Assembly: GCA_023248215.1 (NCBI GenBank)
Contig: JAHFEW010000023.1
Coordinates: 1-51,613 of the forward strand
DNA: 51,613 nucleotides
From: Nitrospira sp.
GTDB lineage: Bacteria > Nitrospirota > Nitrospiria > Nitrospirales > Nitrospiraceae
Reading direction: 5' to 3'
In this document: positions 1-8,330 of the stretch, piece after piece
How the letters are laid out: each line of letters begins with the position of its first letter
Position numbering within the stretch: position 1 is the stretch's first letter
Position numbers and translations under genes: made by a program
The notes under the pieces: model-generated
Told to the model about the DNA's origin: nothing
The model's input: the letters and a program-made list of their open reading frames with translations, nothing else
The model's database searches: none

Positions 1-189
1 AGTCTGTCGCCATCGGGTCTCCTCGCTACGGTGTGTAGAAGCGCCTGAACACCGCTCCTATAGCACAGGCCGGAGCCTCGATGGCTTTTTTGTGTCACGA
101 GTCGTGAATTATCCGGGCTAAAGCCCTTTCGTGAGAGGCTCGAGGGGTGGTGGTTCAGCAAGGTCATAGGACACTGGTGCTGTGGCGAC

Positions 190-747
190 GGCCAAGCTGG
201 CATTAGCAGACGCGAACTAGCGGCAGCGCTTGATGATTTACGCAACCAATTCCACCGCGAGTCGCTTCCAGCCGACTTCACCAACAAGGCTCCCATCACA
301 GAAGATGAGCTGCCAAAAGATAGTTCGTTGTTCCGGGAACAGCTAAAGAAGATGTGTGTCGATAAGGAGCGGATTCAGGACGCAATAAGCGATTTCTTCC
401 GCGCATACGAACAGCGGTCGCGCTGGGTTCGAGAAGAACTCGTCTGGCAAGACGAGATGGAGCAATATGATGGTCGATTAATAGATAGTTGGAGGCACCT
501 CTTCTATGCAATGAAAGAGGATTCGGCTACCTGGTCTGAACAAGAAAAAGCGAAAGCAGGTCGTAACTTCTACACTGCTCTGCTGGACACCCAGCGTCAC
601 ATACGTATCCGCCCGGGGTTCGAACATCCCTATGTGTGGCGAGGGAGCTACCATATTCTGGCTAACATACCTCGAGTGTGTTGGCACCCAGATATGGAAT
701 CAGAACTGCAGGGGAAGGTGGATGACGTTTCCGGAGTTGACCCGCAA
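190..747 (+). pseudogene. C-terminal fragment of a probable ABC-three-component (ABC-3C) system effector
   Basis: The frame is open from position 64 with no convincing start codon. Recognisable sequence begins near 205 and runs into the IS3-family element at 748, where the frame ends only by chance inside the element (786). The family resemblance is to the C-terminal domain of ABC-three-component proteins: an AYEQRSRW segment, a following E-x-E-x-Y-x-x-x-L-x-D-x-W helix, then RPGF-E-P and RGSYHILAN...WHP near the end. This is recalled family knowledge, not a search result. Such domains sit at the C-terminus of defence effectors that work with a middle component and an SMC-like ATPase; no partner gene is visible here. 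Both ends are missing, so the piece is presumably inert. The first ~190 bases hold nothing I recognise. Confidence 0.5.
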
Positions 748-766
748 TGTACAGTGGACCCTTCCG

Positions 767-1741
767 TCAAGACACCAATGCATTGAGTTTAAGCGGGTAA
801 CCGTTGACATGCAGCGGAACGGCGCTGCCCCGATGTTCTGTTTCTTGTTTTTCTGGGGGAGGGGTTACGGTCTCACCGAGATCCACAATCCTGGCTCCGC
901 CTCCACTCGCGGTCCGGTAGACCGCGTCCGGCGTCACGTAATTCAACGACTGGTGTCGTCGCTCCATGTTGTAAAACACACAGTAGTCCGTCACTCCCCG
1001 CTGTAATTCAGACAGCGGGGTGTACCCTCTCAGATAGACGTCTTCATACTTGACGCTCCGCCAGAGCCGCTCCACAAAGATGTTGTCCAAGGCCCGCCCG
1101 CGCCCGTCCATGCTGATGGCGATGCCGTGTGCCGTGAGCACACCGGTGAACGCCTCTGAGGTGAACTGGCAGCCCTGATCGGTGTTGCAGATCTCGGGGG
1201 TGCCGTAGATCTGCAGTGCCTGCTCCAGACCCTCCACACAGAACCCGCTCTCCAGTGTATTCGATAATCGCCAGGACAGCACTTTGCGCGAGTACCAGTC
1301 GATCACTGCCACCAGGTACACAAAGCCACGCGCCAGGCGGAGGGAGGTGATGTCGGTGCTCCACACCTGATTGGGCCGTGTCACCACCACGCCGCTGAGC
1401 AAATACGGATACACGCTGTGCTGCGGATGGGGACGACTCGTGTTCGGCCCCGGCGCCATGCCCGCAAGACCCAGTATGCCCATGAGTCGTTGCCCCCGCT
1501 TGCGGTTGATCTGGTACCCCCCCCCGCGCAGGTACTGCCGGATCTTGCGGCTGCCGTAAAACGGATGCCGGGTGTATTCCGCGTCAATCAGTCCCCGCAG
1601 TGTCAATTCCTGCTCGTCCGGTTTTGCGGCTGGGTGTCGCGCAGAGATCGTGGAACGCGTCACACCGGTCAGTGCACATTGCCGGGTCAGTGTCAGTGGT
1701 TCATGAGGGCTCACCCAGCCTGTCCGCGCGGCTACAGGCAT
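767..1741 (-). CDS. IS3-family transposase OrfB (DDE integrase-like catalytic domain)
   Basis: The 324-residue frame overlaps the end of orfA by 10 bases and lies in the -1 frame. It has an HTH_21-like segment (FYGSRKIRQYL, residues ~60-70) and then a complete rve core. The catalytic triad is visible as D in WSTDIT (~130), D in NTDQG (~190) and E in FVERLW (~225), with the 35-residue D-E spacing normal for the family. The C-terminal ~45 residues extend almost to the left terminal repeat. The likely active protein is the OrfA-OrfB frameshift fusion, which cuts the element ends and transfers them. No internal stop or frameshift is seen. Confidence 0.92.
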   Translation of the reverse strand: MPVAARTGWVSPHEPLTLTRQCALTGVTRSTISARHPAAKPDEQELTLRGLIDAEYTRHPFYGSRKIRQYLRGGGYQINRKRGQRLMGILGLAGMAPGPNTSRPHPQHSVYPYLLSGVVVTRPNQVWSTDITSLRLARGFVYLVAVIDWYSRKVLSWRLSNTLESGFCVEGLEQALQIYGTPEICNTDQGCQFTSEAFTGVLTAHGIAISMDGRGRALDNIFVERLWRSVKYEDVYLRGYTPLSELQRGVTDYCVFYNMERRHQSLNYVTPDAVYRTASGGGARIVDLGETVTPPPEKQETEHRGSAVPLHVNGYPLKLNALVS

Positions 1742-2025
1742 AGCCCCGACTTTTTTTTGAGCCAGTCCAGTTCCATCTTGAGCCGCCCGATCTCGGAATA
1801 GAGCCGCTCCGGACTCGCCGACGGGTCCGCAGGTTTCGGCCCGCGCTTGGCGTCAAAGAGGTCTGCCGCCTGTTCGGGCAGTTCCTGCTTCCACTGCCCC
1901 ACCTGGGTCGGATGGACCCCGTATTCCTGGGCAATCTCGTTCACCGTCTTGACCGCTCGGATCGCCTCCAGGGCCACCTTGGCCTTGAACGGCCCACTGA
2001 AATGCTTGCGCGTACGTGCACTCAT
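1732..2025 (-). CDS. IS3-family transposase OrfA (helix-turn-helix subunit)
   Basis: The product is 97 residues. Its N-terminal helix-turn-helix of the HTH_Tnp_1 type (residues ~5-55, with VNEIAQEYGVHPTQVGQWK) binds the element ends. A short leucine-rich coiled-coil follows (ERLYSEIGRLKMELDWLKKK). The ATG at 2025 has a purine-rich GAGGAGCAGG ribosome site just upstream on the minus strand. The C-terminus reads through an A8G run where a -1 slip would join it to OrfB to make the full OrfAB transposase, as in other IS3 elements. OrfA alone usually acts as a regulator of transposition. Confidence 0.9.
   Translation of the reverse strand: MSARTRKHFSGPFKAKVALEAIRAVKTVNEIAQEYGVHPTQVGQWKQELPEQAADLFDAKRGPKPADPSASPERLYSEIGRLKMELDWLKKKSGLCL
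1750..1759 (-). promoter_or_regulatory. Programmed -1 frameshift slippery run (A8G) between orfA and orfB
   Basis: On the minus strand, eight A residues followed by G encode the LKKKS end of OrfA. Slipping back one base on this run enters the OrfB frame a few codons before its own ATG at 1741. A7-A8 runs in this position are the standard frameshift signal of IS3 elements. No stimulatory structure was checked. Confidence 0.7.
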
Positions 2026-2131
2026 TACCTGCTCCTCTTTTACAGCAGGCTACCACCTTAAACTACTGTCCGGAAATTGGGGTCCACTATACACCATTTG
2101 CCTAGTCTCCTTGTGCGTTCGAGAAGACCTC

Positions 2132-2455
2132 ATGAAGAAATTCCATATCGCCTTGGGCGTCCCAGACGTGGAGGCGTCAATACAGGACTACCGGCAACGC
2201 CTCGGCTGCGGACCGGACCTGTTGATCCCTGGCGAGTATGCGTTGTGGCGAACGGAGGCCCTCAACCTGTCGATTAGGAAAGTGGTTGCTGCGGAAGCCG
2301 GCACAGTCCGGCATCTTGGATGGGAAGATCCGTCTGCTTCGGGCTTCTCTGCCGAGCGTGATGTGAACGGCATTCTCTGGGAGCGCTTTACGGCCGACCA
2401 GCAGGCCGCAGAGATCCAGCAAACCTGGCCCTCGGCCAGCTACCAGCCGAAGTAA
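2132..2455 (+). CDS. VOC-superfamily (glyoxalase-like) small protein
   Basis: The 107-residue product opens with KKFHIALGVPDVEASIQDY, the first beta-strand and helix pattern of a vicinal-oxygen-chelate module. A glycine-rich strand (RQRLGCGPDLLIPGEYALW) and a central HLGWEDP segment follow. The first His (residue 5) could be the metal ligand. The substrate cannot be predicted. The start is the ATG at 2132; the upstream sequence is poor in ribosome-site character, and the terminus of the IS3 element lies only 38 bases away, so the native promoter may have been lost. A second VOC gene follows at 2614. Confidence 0.65.
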   Translation: MKKFHIALGVPDVEASIQDYRQRLGCGPDLLIPGEYALWRTEALNLSIRKVVAAEAGTVRHLGWEDPSASGFSAERDVNGILWERFTADQQAAEIQQTWPSASYQPK

Positions 2456-2613
2456 TCCCGTCGCAGACCCAGCCTGCCTCGGCTTTTCGCGCTTCTCACC
2501 GCTTGCGATGCTACCAATACCTGTCAGCCCAGAAGGTGCCTTCGTTCACCTGCCGCTCTTGTCTCAGATTCGCGGACATCCTAAGCTAGAGGTGCCGGTG
2601 ATGAGGTTGCACT

Positions 2614-3015
2614 ATGCGGCGATATTTCGATCACATCGATTTGCGAGTACGTAGCCTGGACGAGGCGCGGCCGTTTTATGACGTGCTCCTGCCTGTGCTC
2701 GGGTTTACGCATGACGCGAAGATTGAGGGCTGGGTACAGTATGAAGCGGTTGAGATCGATGGGGCGCCGGAGTTTTTCGGCCTGACGGAATCGCCGCGAC
2801 ACGTGGCCAACGAATGTCGAATCGCCTTTTGGGCCGACAGCAATGCCGAGGTCGATCGGCTGGCTGCGATTGCGATCAAGGCCGGCGCACGGAATGTTGA
2901 AGGACCGCTGTACGAGGAGCCGCGCTACTATGCCGTCTTCTTCGAAGATCCCAGCGGGAATCGCCTGGAAATTTGTTACCGGGAACCAGGCGAGGGAGGC
3001 CCGGCCAGTTCGTGA
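2614..3015 (+). CDS. VOC family protein (glyoxalase/bleomycin-resistance fold)
   Basis: The protein is 133 residues, a normal length for a two-module VOC protein. It starts RRYFDHIDLRVRSLDEARPFYDVLLPVLGF, with the first-strand His (residue 7) that often binds metal. It ends with YYAVFFEDPSGNRLEICYREPG, where FEDPSGNRLE is the classic last-strand motif carrying the second metal-ligand Glu. VOC proteins range from glyoxalases to extradiol dioxygenases and antibiotic-binding proteins, and the exact reaction is not evident. The ATG at 2614 is 20 bases after a weak purine stretch. Confidence 0.85.
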   Translation: MRRYFDHIDLRVRSLDEARPFYDVLLPVLGFTHDAKIEGWVQYEAVEIDGAPEFFGLTESPRHVANECRIAFWADSNAEVDRLAAIAIKAGARNVEGPLYEEPRYYAVFFEDPSGNRLEICYREPGEGGPASS

Positions 3016-3322
3016 TCCCAGAAGGGTGGAAGCGGGTAACTTCCGTAGCCGTAGAAATTCCTCGCTTCGCCTGGCTTGGCGCGTGCTGTCTGGCGGCTGG
3101 CCTTGGTTGCCCTTCCGCAAGTGTTGCGCAGATAGGCCTCGCGGGTCTTGCATGGGGAGGGCGTTCTTGTCGCTCAGGCAATGGGTGAGCCATCCCACCA
3201 GATAGTCCTGCATGAGTTCTCGATCGGTCCCATCTATCCAAGCCGGGAGTTGACACCATTCCTTACGATCAGTAGCTTGTTATGGTCTCTGTACCTCAGC
3301 CCGCAAGGAGGAGAACCCGCCT
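3016..3322. other. Intergenic stretch, no gene seen
   Basis: These 307 bases separate the VOC gene from the methyltransferase. Both strands contain open frames, but none shows family features or a good ribosome site. The only functional signal is the AAGGAGGAG ribosome site at its right end, which serves the methyltransferase. Confidence 0.5.
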
Positions 3323-4345
3323 ATGCCGACCATGGATCAGCCTGGAGGACCGACGCCTCAACTCTTTTTTCAGACCGCCAATGCCTATCAACGGACGCAA
3401 GCTTTGAAGGCAGCCATTGACCTGGACCTGTTCACGGCCATCGGGGAAGGGAACGATACTGTGTCCGCCCTCGCGAAACGTTGTGACGCGGCAGAACGGG
3501 GTGTGCGGATTTTAGCGGATTACCTGACCATTCAAGGTTTTGTCACCAAGGAGGAGAGCCGGTATAAGCTCACGCCGGATTCTGAAGTGTTCCTCGATCG
3601 GCGGTCTCCCGCCTATATGGGATCGGCCCTCGGCTTCCTCCACGCCCCGAAGTTTATCGATGCCTTCCAGAATATGACTGAGGCGGTCCGCAAGGGTGGC
3701 ACTGTGGCCGGAGAGGCCGGCACCGTCGCGCCCGAACATCCGCTTTGGGTCGACTTTGCCACATCCATGATTCCCATGATGGCCAAGCCGGCGGCAGAGA
3801 TTGCCGAGCTCGTGAGCCAGATCCAGCCAGGCGTGAAAAAAGTCTTGGATATTGCGGCGGGGCATGGGTTGTTCGGCATTGAAATCGCCAAACGTTGCCC
3901 ATCCGCCGAGATCGTGGCGCTCGATTGGCCGAACGTCCTGGCCGTCGCGCAGAGACTGGCGCGCCAGGCCGGCGTTCAGCAGCGTTACCGAACCATCGCC
4001 GGTGATGCGTTTCAGCAGGACTTCGGGACGGGATACGACTTGGTGCTGCTCACCAATTTCCTCCATCACTTTTCCGTCGCCACCTGCGAGACCTTGCTCC
4101 GTAAGGTTCACCGAAGTCTGACCGCCGGTGGCCGGGTCATCACCCTTGAGTTCGTGCCCAACGATGACCGCCTCACCCCGCCCATGGTGGCCGAATTCAG
4201 CTTGATCATGCTTGCCACGACGCCGGAAGGGGATGCGTACACGTTCAAGGAACTGGAACAGATGTTCCGCAACGCGGGCTTCACCCGCACCGAGCTGCAG
4301 TCTGTGCCAGGCTCGCTCGAGCAGGTGCTCCTGTCCTATAAGTAG
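3323..4345 (+). CDS. Class I SAM-dependent methyltransferase (O-methyltransferase, dimerisation plus catalytic domain)
   Basis: The 340-residue protein has the two-domain layout of small-molecule O-methyltransferases. An N-terminal winged-helix dimerisation domain (residues ~10-100, FFQTANAYQRTQALKAAIDL then VSALAKRC) precedes a Rossmann domain from ~165. SAM-binding motif I is VLDIAAGHGLFG (~170-181), the acidic ribose-contact end of strand 2 is IVALDWP (~195), and LVLLTNFLHHF is the post-II segment. The closing GGRVITLEF is typical. It would methylate a hydroxyl or similar group on a small molecule, and the substrate is unknown. Two in-frame ATGs (3323, 3332) are close together; an AAGGAGG sits 12 bases before the first. 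Confidence 0.85.
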   Translation: MPTMDQPGGPTPQLFFQTANAYQRTQALKAAIDLDLFTAIGEGNDTVSALAKRCDAAERGVRILADYLTIQGFVTKEESRYKLTPDSEVFLDRRSPAYMGSALGFLHAPKFIDAFQNMTEAVRKGGTVAGEAGTVAPEHPLWVDFATSMIPMMAKPAAEIAELVSQIQPGVKKVLDIAAGHGLFGIEIAKRCPSAEIVALDWPNVLAVAQRLARQAGVQQRYRTIAGDAFQQDFGTGYDLVLLTNFLHHFSVATCETLLRKVHRSLTAGGRVITLEFVPNDDRLTPPMVAEFSLIMLATTPEGDAYTFKELEQMFRNAGFTRTELQSVPGSLEQVLLSYK

Positions 4346-4507
4346 GTCGCGCGACACTTGTTGCGGACTGCTGATGTGCTCTGCAAGCCTTGCAGGTGGC
4401 GGCGCGGCCGCGAGGGTATTACATCGTAGACGGATTACGTGTCGGTGCTACCGTCATGTTACCTCACCACGCCATTGAGCAGTTCACCGCACACCGGAGG
4501 AGAAACG

Positions 4508-4897
4508 ATGACGACTTTCATGCAGGCCTCTGCGCCGCAGAGCTACGCCCTGATGCGAATGGTGACCGGGTTCCTGCTTCTCTGGCACGGAGCGCAAAAG
4601 TTATTCAATGTGCCGATGCCGCCTCCCATGCAGCTCCCATCATTTGTGATTGCCATTGCCGGACCGATCGAGCTGTTCGGTGGGTTCTTGGTGATGATCG
4701 GGCTCTTCACCGGATGGGCGGCATTTCTCTGCAGTGGGCTGATGGCCTTTGCCTATTGGATGGTCCATGGCACGCAGGCGCTGCTGCCGATCCAGAACGT
4801 GGGCGAACTCGCGGCCCTCTATTGCTTCGTGTTTCTGTATATCTCTGCCCATGGATCCGGCATCTGGAGCGTGGACGCGGCACGCAAAGGCACGTAA
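4508..4897 (+). CDS. DoxX family membrane protein
   Basis: The 129-residue protein has four predicted membrane helices. It carries the DoxX signature MRMVTGFLLLWHGAQKLFNVP in its first helix, then GPIELFGGFLVMIGLFTGWAA and FLCSGLMAFAYWMVHG. DoxX proteins are inner-membrane proteins linked to thiosulfate:quinone oxidoreductase or oxidative-stress defence; this short form is of the general DoxX type and its electron donor is unknown. I chose the ATG at 4508 over an upstream in-frame start at 4439 because a strong GGAGGAG lies 5 bases before it and the extra N-terminus has no family character. Confidence 0.88.
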   Translation: MTTFMQASAPQSYALMRMVTGFLLLWHGAQKLFNVPMPPPMQLPSFVIAIAGPIELFGGFLVMIGLFTGWAAFLCSGLMAFAYWMVHGTQALLPIQNVGELAALYCFVFLYISAHGSGIWSVDAARKGT

Positions 4898-4917
4898 ATC
4901 GGTCGATATGAGGTTTC

Positions 4918-5316
4918 ATGGCTGAAGTGTTGCATATCAGTACCACACATCTGAAGCAGGTCGTGGATCTGACCGATCTGGTCCAGGCGGTGATTCGGGA
5001 GGCGAAGATGAAGGAGGGGCTGTGCTCCGTCTTCGTCACCCACACGACCGCCGCCGTCACGACCGGGGAGATCGGGGAGGGGACTGAGGAGGATTTCCTA
5101 CAGATCGTGGAGCGGATGATTCCCCGCATCCAGTTTCGTCACGCGCACGATCCTTCTCATGCCTGGTCCCACATGGCCTCATCGATCCTGGGACCTTCTC
5201 TCACCATCCCGGTGTCAGCCGGAAAACTGGTACTTGGTACCTGGCAATCGGTGATGTTGGTCGAGCTGGACGGTCCGCGCGAGCGGGAGGTGCACGTGAC
5301 GTTGGTTCCATCCTGA
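4918..5316 (+). CDS. yjbQ: YjbQ family protein (UPF0047, secondary thiamine-phosphate synthase-type fold)
   Basis: The 132-residue protein matches the YjbQ/UPF0047 family along its whole length: VVDLTDLVQAVI, the GLCSVFVTHTTAAV segment with its conserved His, then HDPSHAWSHMASSILGPS and a terminal GTWQSVMLVELDGPR. Family members have weak thiamine-phosphate synthase activity in vitro; the physiological role is unsettled. It lies 20 bases after doxX and is probably co-transcribed. A second, frameshifted copy is at 10300-10701, so this is the working paralogue. Confidence 0.93.
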   Translation: MAEVLHISTTHLKQVVDLTDLVQAVIREAKMKEGLCSVFVTHTTAAVTTGEIGEGTEEDFLQIVERMIPRIQFRHAHDPSHAWSHMASSILGPSLTIPVSAGKLVLGTWQSVMLVELDGPREREVHVTLVPS

Positions 5317-5605
5317 CCTCAGCGTCATCCCCAGGGGATGCTCCGGAGCCGCACCGGCCGTGATACGGGTCATGGGTGTGTATCCCGCTGTTGCCTGTAT
5401 TGGTCCCACAGTCAGCCCCTCGAATTGAACCACCGTGAAGTAGGCGAGCGACATGATGTAGTTTGGCATAGGCGGCGTCCAGGGCTTTCGATTGAGCGCT
5501 CTCGTTTGCAGGACTACAATGACGGGCTCGGATTCAATAGGCTGAAACGGCCGACGGGACGGAGAATTTCAGCGACTCGATTACGGCCTGATGGGAGGAA
5601 CGCAT

Positions 5606-6403
5606 ATGCAGATGATACTGCGCATGGTGATGGTGCTGTCGGTGTGGGGCTGGTTCGCATCGGCGGCGAGCGCGGAAGTTCGCACCAGGGAGATTGAATA
5701 CAAACAGGGTGATACGGTCCTGCAGGGGCTCGTGGCTTGGGACGATGCCGTGAAGGGCACCCGTCCCGGCGTGCTGGTCGTCCATGAGTGGTGGGGGCAT
5801 AACGAACACGCACGGGATCAAGCGAAGCGGCTCGCGGCCGCCGGTTATGTCGGCTTTGCGCTGGACATGTTCGGGAAGGGCAAAGTCACGACGCATCCGA
5901 AGGAAGCCCAGGCCTTCATGAGCGAGGCCAAGAAGGACCCGGCCGTGATCACGGCGAGATTTCGCGCGGCCCTGGAACAACTGACGCAAGATCCGCATGT
6001 TGATTTGGACCAACTAGCCGCTATTGGCTACTGTTTCGGCGGTTCCGTGGTCCTGGATGCGGCGCGTTCGGGTGCCGATCTGGCTGCCGTCGTGAGTTTC
6101 CACGGCGCGCTCGGCACGAAGACTCCGGCGGAACGGGGTAAAGTGAAGGCGAAAATCCTCGTGCTCACCGGCGCGGCCGATCCATTTGTTCCGGCGGAAC
6201 AGGTCGAGGCGTTCACGCAAGAAATGAAGGCGGCCGATGCAAAGTTTCAGGTGGTCACCTTTCTGGATGCCAAACATGGATTCACGAATCCGAACGCGGG
6301 CAAGGCGGGGTTGGATGCGCTGGAGTACAACGCTGAGGCCGATAACAAATCCTGGGTGGCGATGCTGGGGTTCTTCAAGGAAGTCTTTCCGCCGCTTCAT
6401 TGA
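5606..6403 (+). CDS. Exported dienelactone hydrolase family protein
   Basis: The 265-residue product starts with a signal peptide (hydrophobic MILRMVMVLSVWGWFASAASA), so it should act in the periplasm. The mature part is an alpha/beta hydrolase of the dienelactone hydrolase family: VLVVHEWWG, the nucleophile elbow GYCFGGS with catalytic Cys, LTGAADPFVP with the Asp, and DAKHGFTNP with the His. Dienelactone hydrolases open cyclic lactones in chloroaromatic breakdown, but exported bacterial homologues are generally uncharacterised. An earlier ATG at 5591 was rejected because it overlaps the GGGAGGA ribosome site that serves the ATG at 5606. Confidence 0.9.
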   Translation: MQMILRMVMVLSVWGWFASAASAEVRTREIEYKQGDTVLQGLVAWDDAVKGTRPGVLVVHEWWGHNEHARDQAKRLAAAGYVGFALDMFGKGKVTTHPKEAQAFMSEAKKDPAVITARFRAALEQLTQDPHVDLDQLAAIGYCFGGSVVLDAARSGADLAAVVSFHGALGTKTPAERGKVKAKILVLTGAADPFVPAEQVEAFTQEMKAADAKFQVVTFLDAKHGFTNPNAGKAGLDALEYNAEADNKSWVAMLGFFKEVFPPLH

Positions 6404-6467
6404 CCCTCACCAATTATCGCGGTGGAAATGTTAATCGGATTGGACCCTTGACGTCTGGAGGTGAGTA

Positions 6468-6764
6468 ATGGCCGTGACGTTGATCAATGTCTTTACCGTA
6501 CCAAAGGATAAGGAAGATGAGTTTGTGAAGTGGTGGGAGAAGGTGAAGGCTGATATCACCAAGCAACCTGGCTTCATCAGTGGAAAGTTTCATAAAAGCC
6601 TCAAGTCGGAGAGCCGGTACAATTTTATTAACGTCGCCTTGTGGGACAACGAAGAGGTCTATTGGAAAGCCTATGATAAAAGTGTCGGGCCGATGAAGGC
6701 CACGCTCCAACAGATGGGTGTGGAGATGACGCCGGCACTGTTCAACGTCATCTTCGAATACTGA
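6468..6764 (+). CDS. Antibiotic biosynthesis monooxygenase (ABM) domain protein
   Basis: The 98-residue single-domain protein has the ferredoxin-like ABM fold pattern: strand VTLINVFTVPKDKEDEFVKWW, helix, PGFISGKFHKSL, then FINVALWDNEEVYWKAY. Small ABM proteins act as cofactor-free oxygenases or haem-degrading enzymes, usually as dimers. The substrate is unknown. A GGAGGTGAGTA ribosome site precedes the ATG. It sits between the hydrolase and an SDR, with gaps of 64 and 77 bases, so one transcription unit is plausible. Confidence 0.8.
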   Translation: MAVTLINVFTVPKDKEDEFVKWWEKVKADITKQPGFISGKFHKSLKSESRYNFINVALWDNEEVYWKAYDKSVGPMKATLQQMGVEMTPALFNVIFEY

Positions 6765-6841
6765 CGTACCCTTCGTAGTACCGGTGCATCTATCGCTCGC
6801 GGCACCGGTTGATCAATGGTCCGCGACGAAAGGGGAAGATC

Positions 6842-7585
6842 ATGGCACGGACACTTGCAGGCAAGGTGGCCTTGGTGACCGGCGGATCGCGCAGCCTCGG
6901 CGCGGCGATTGCCAAGCGGCTGGCGAGCGAGGGCGCTGCAGTGGCGTTGACCTACAGCGCGTCGCCCGATCAGGCGCATGAAGTTGTCCGCACGATTGAA
7001 ACGGGGGGCGGCAAGGCACTGGCGATCCGCGCGGATGCCGGGGATGCGCCTGCCGTGAAGGCCGCCGTGGCCAAGACGGTTCAGACCTTCGGTCGCCTGG
7101 ACATTCTGGTCAACAATGCCGGCATTGCCATTCTCAAGCCCATTGATGATCTCTCGCTCGACGAATTCGATCGCATGATGGCGATCAACGTCAGGGGATT
7201 GTTCGTCGCGACACAGGAAGCGGTGCGGCATATGGGCACAGGCAGCCGCATCATCAACATCGGCAGCATCAACAGCACGTCTGTGCCGTTCAGCGGCGGC
7301 TCGCTGTATGTGTTGACTAAAGCCGCCGTCGCCGGGCTGACAAAGGCGCTGGCACGCGATCTGGGTCCGCGAGGCATCACGATCACCAATATCCAGCCTG
7401 GTCCCACCGAAACGGATATGAATCCGGCGTCGGGGGCGTTTGCCGATGAGGCACGACAACATATCGCGCTGCAGCGTTATGCTCAGGTGGACGAGATCGC
7501 CGACTTCGTGGCATATCTGGCGAGCCCTGGCGCGAGTTTCATCACAGGGGCGAGTTTGGCTGTCGACGGCGGCTACGCCGCCTGA
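6842..7585 (+). CDS. Short-chain dehydrogenase/reductase (FabG-like)
   Basis: The 247-residue protein is a classical SDR: TGGSRSLG cofactor motif (residues ~13-20), NNAG (~88-91), catalytic Ser in INIGSINS (~140), YxxxK as YVLTKAA (~157) and PGPTETDMN after strand 6. It ends FITGASLAVDGGYAA, as in 3-oxoacyl-ACP reductase-like enzymes. NADP preference is suggested by the basic residue in the glycine motif. The start at 6842 has an AAGGGGAAG site; a possible upstream start at 6809 would add a charged tail without family support. The substrate is not predictable. Confidence 0.9.
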   Translation: MARTLAGKVALVTGGSRSLGAAIAKRLASEGAAVALTYSASPDQAHEVVRTIETGGGKALAIRADAGDAPAVKAAVAKTVQTFGRLDILVNNAGIAILKPIDDLSLDEFDRMMAINVRGLFVATQEAVRHMGTGSRIINIGSINSTSVPFSGGSLYVLTKAAVAGLTKALARDLGPRGITITNIQPGPTETDMNPASGAFADEARQHIALQRYAQVDEIADFVAYLASPGASFITGASLAVDGGYAA

Positions 7586-7669
7586 TTGCCGTAATGTCCA
7601 GATGGATGTTGTGGACGTGCTGTGCTCTCGTACGTTGCACTGCCGACCCCAATCGAGAGATTCGACCCG

Positions 7670-7831
7670 ATGCCGGAGGATTCGACTCAACAACTTCGCG
7701 AGTTGCTAGACAACCTCTATCGCTCCGACTCGCGCCAGGTCCTCGCGACCTTGATTCGCCTGCTGGACGACTTTGATGCCGCAGAAGAAGCCCTGCACGA
7801 TGCTTTCGCCGTGGCGGTGGAGCAATGGGCC
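7670..7831 (+). pseudogene. 5' fragment of an ECF42-type sigma factor gene
   Basis: About 54 codons match the start of the intact sigma factor at 11306 almost residue for residue ([17 protein letters not shown] then [13 protein letters not shown]). The match ends at ARDG, after which the frame enters an IS110 transposase tail. Only part of sigma region 2 is left, so it cannot work as a sigma factor. DNA identity with 11330-11477 is high, which points to a relatively recent duplication followed by disruption. Confidence 0.88.
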
Positions 7832-8224
7832 CGCGACGGAAGAAGTGCTGCGGACTGTGCCAGGGGTGGGACCGGTCCTCATCACGACGCTCTTTGCGTC
7901 AACCTGCCAGAACTTGGCACGTTGACGCACAAAGAAGTGGCCGCGCTAGCAGGGGCCGCGCCGTTCCCGCGCGACAGCGGCACGCTCAAAGGCCGGCGAG
8001 CCATGTGGGGTGGACGCGCCCACATGCGGGCCGCGCTCTACATGGCGGCCCTGGTGGCCACGCGGAAGAACCCGGTGATGCGGACCTTCTACCAGCGCTT
8101 GTGTCAGCCGGGGAAGGCGAAGAAGTTGGCGTTGACGGCCTGCACGCGGAAGCTGCTGACCATTCTCAATGCGATGCTGAAGAGCGGAACGCCGTGGCGG
8201 GTGGCGGCGAGTCAGCCGGTTTGA
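7832..8224 (+). pseudogene. IS110-family transposase C-terminal remnant, frameshifted
   Basis: The segment encodes the Transposase_20 half of an IS110-type transposase. It starts in the middle (EVLRTVPGVGP, read in the frame of 7838 onward) and then shifts frame by one extra base near 7900 into LPELGTLTHKEVAALAGAAP. The later part (GGRAHMRAALYMAALVATRKNP, MRKLLTILNAML-like) is well preserved. The N-terminal DEDD catalytic half is absent, so it is inert. It differs clearly from the IS110 relative at 8989-9954, so at least two IS110-type elements visited this locus. Confidence 0.85.
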
Positions 8225-8330
8225 TGTTCAAGACAGTTGCTGACCCTCAAAGCTCCGTTTGCCCCACCGCGCTTCATGGAGCTGCGCGCAGTGAACATTG
8301 CAATTGTCAGGATAGAGAGGAGGGCATGCC

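Larger units (their letters stand above)
748..2093 (-). mobile_element. Complete IS3-family insertion sequence
   Basis: The ends form imperfect terminal inverted repeats: TGTACAGTGGACC at 748-760 and, as its complement, GGTCCACTATACA at 2081-2093 (one mismatch). Inside are the two overlapping minus-strand frames typical of IS3 elements, orfA and orfB, joined by an A8 slippery run. The transposase looks intact, so the element may be active. The flanks (GCAA on the left, CCAT on the right) show no target-site duplication. The sequence to the right is an unrelated VOC-like gene, so the insertion boundary may have been rearranged after transposition. Confidence 0.88.

Noticed and set aside
3512-4357. 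Long open frame on the minus strand opposite the methyltransferase
   Set aside because: It mirrors a well-supported methyltransferase gene, has no domain features or ribosome site, and is explained by high GC in codon position 3 of the real gene.
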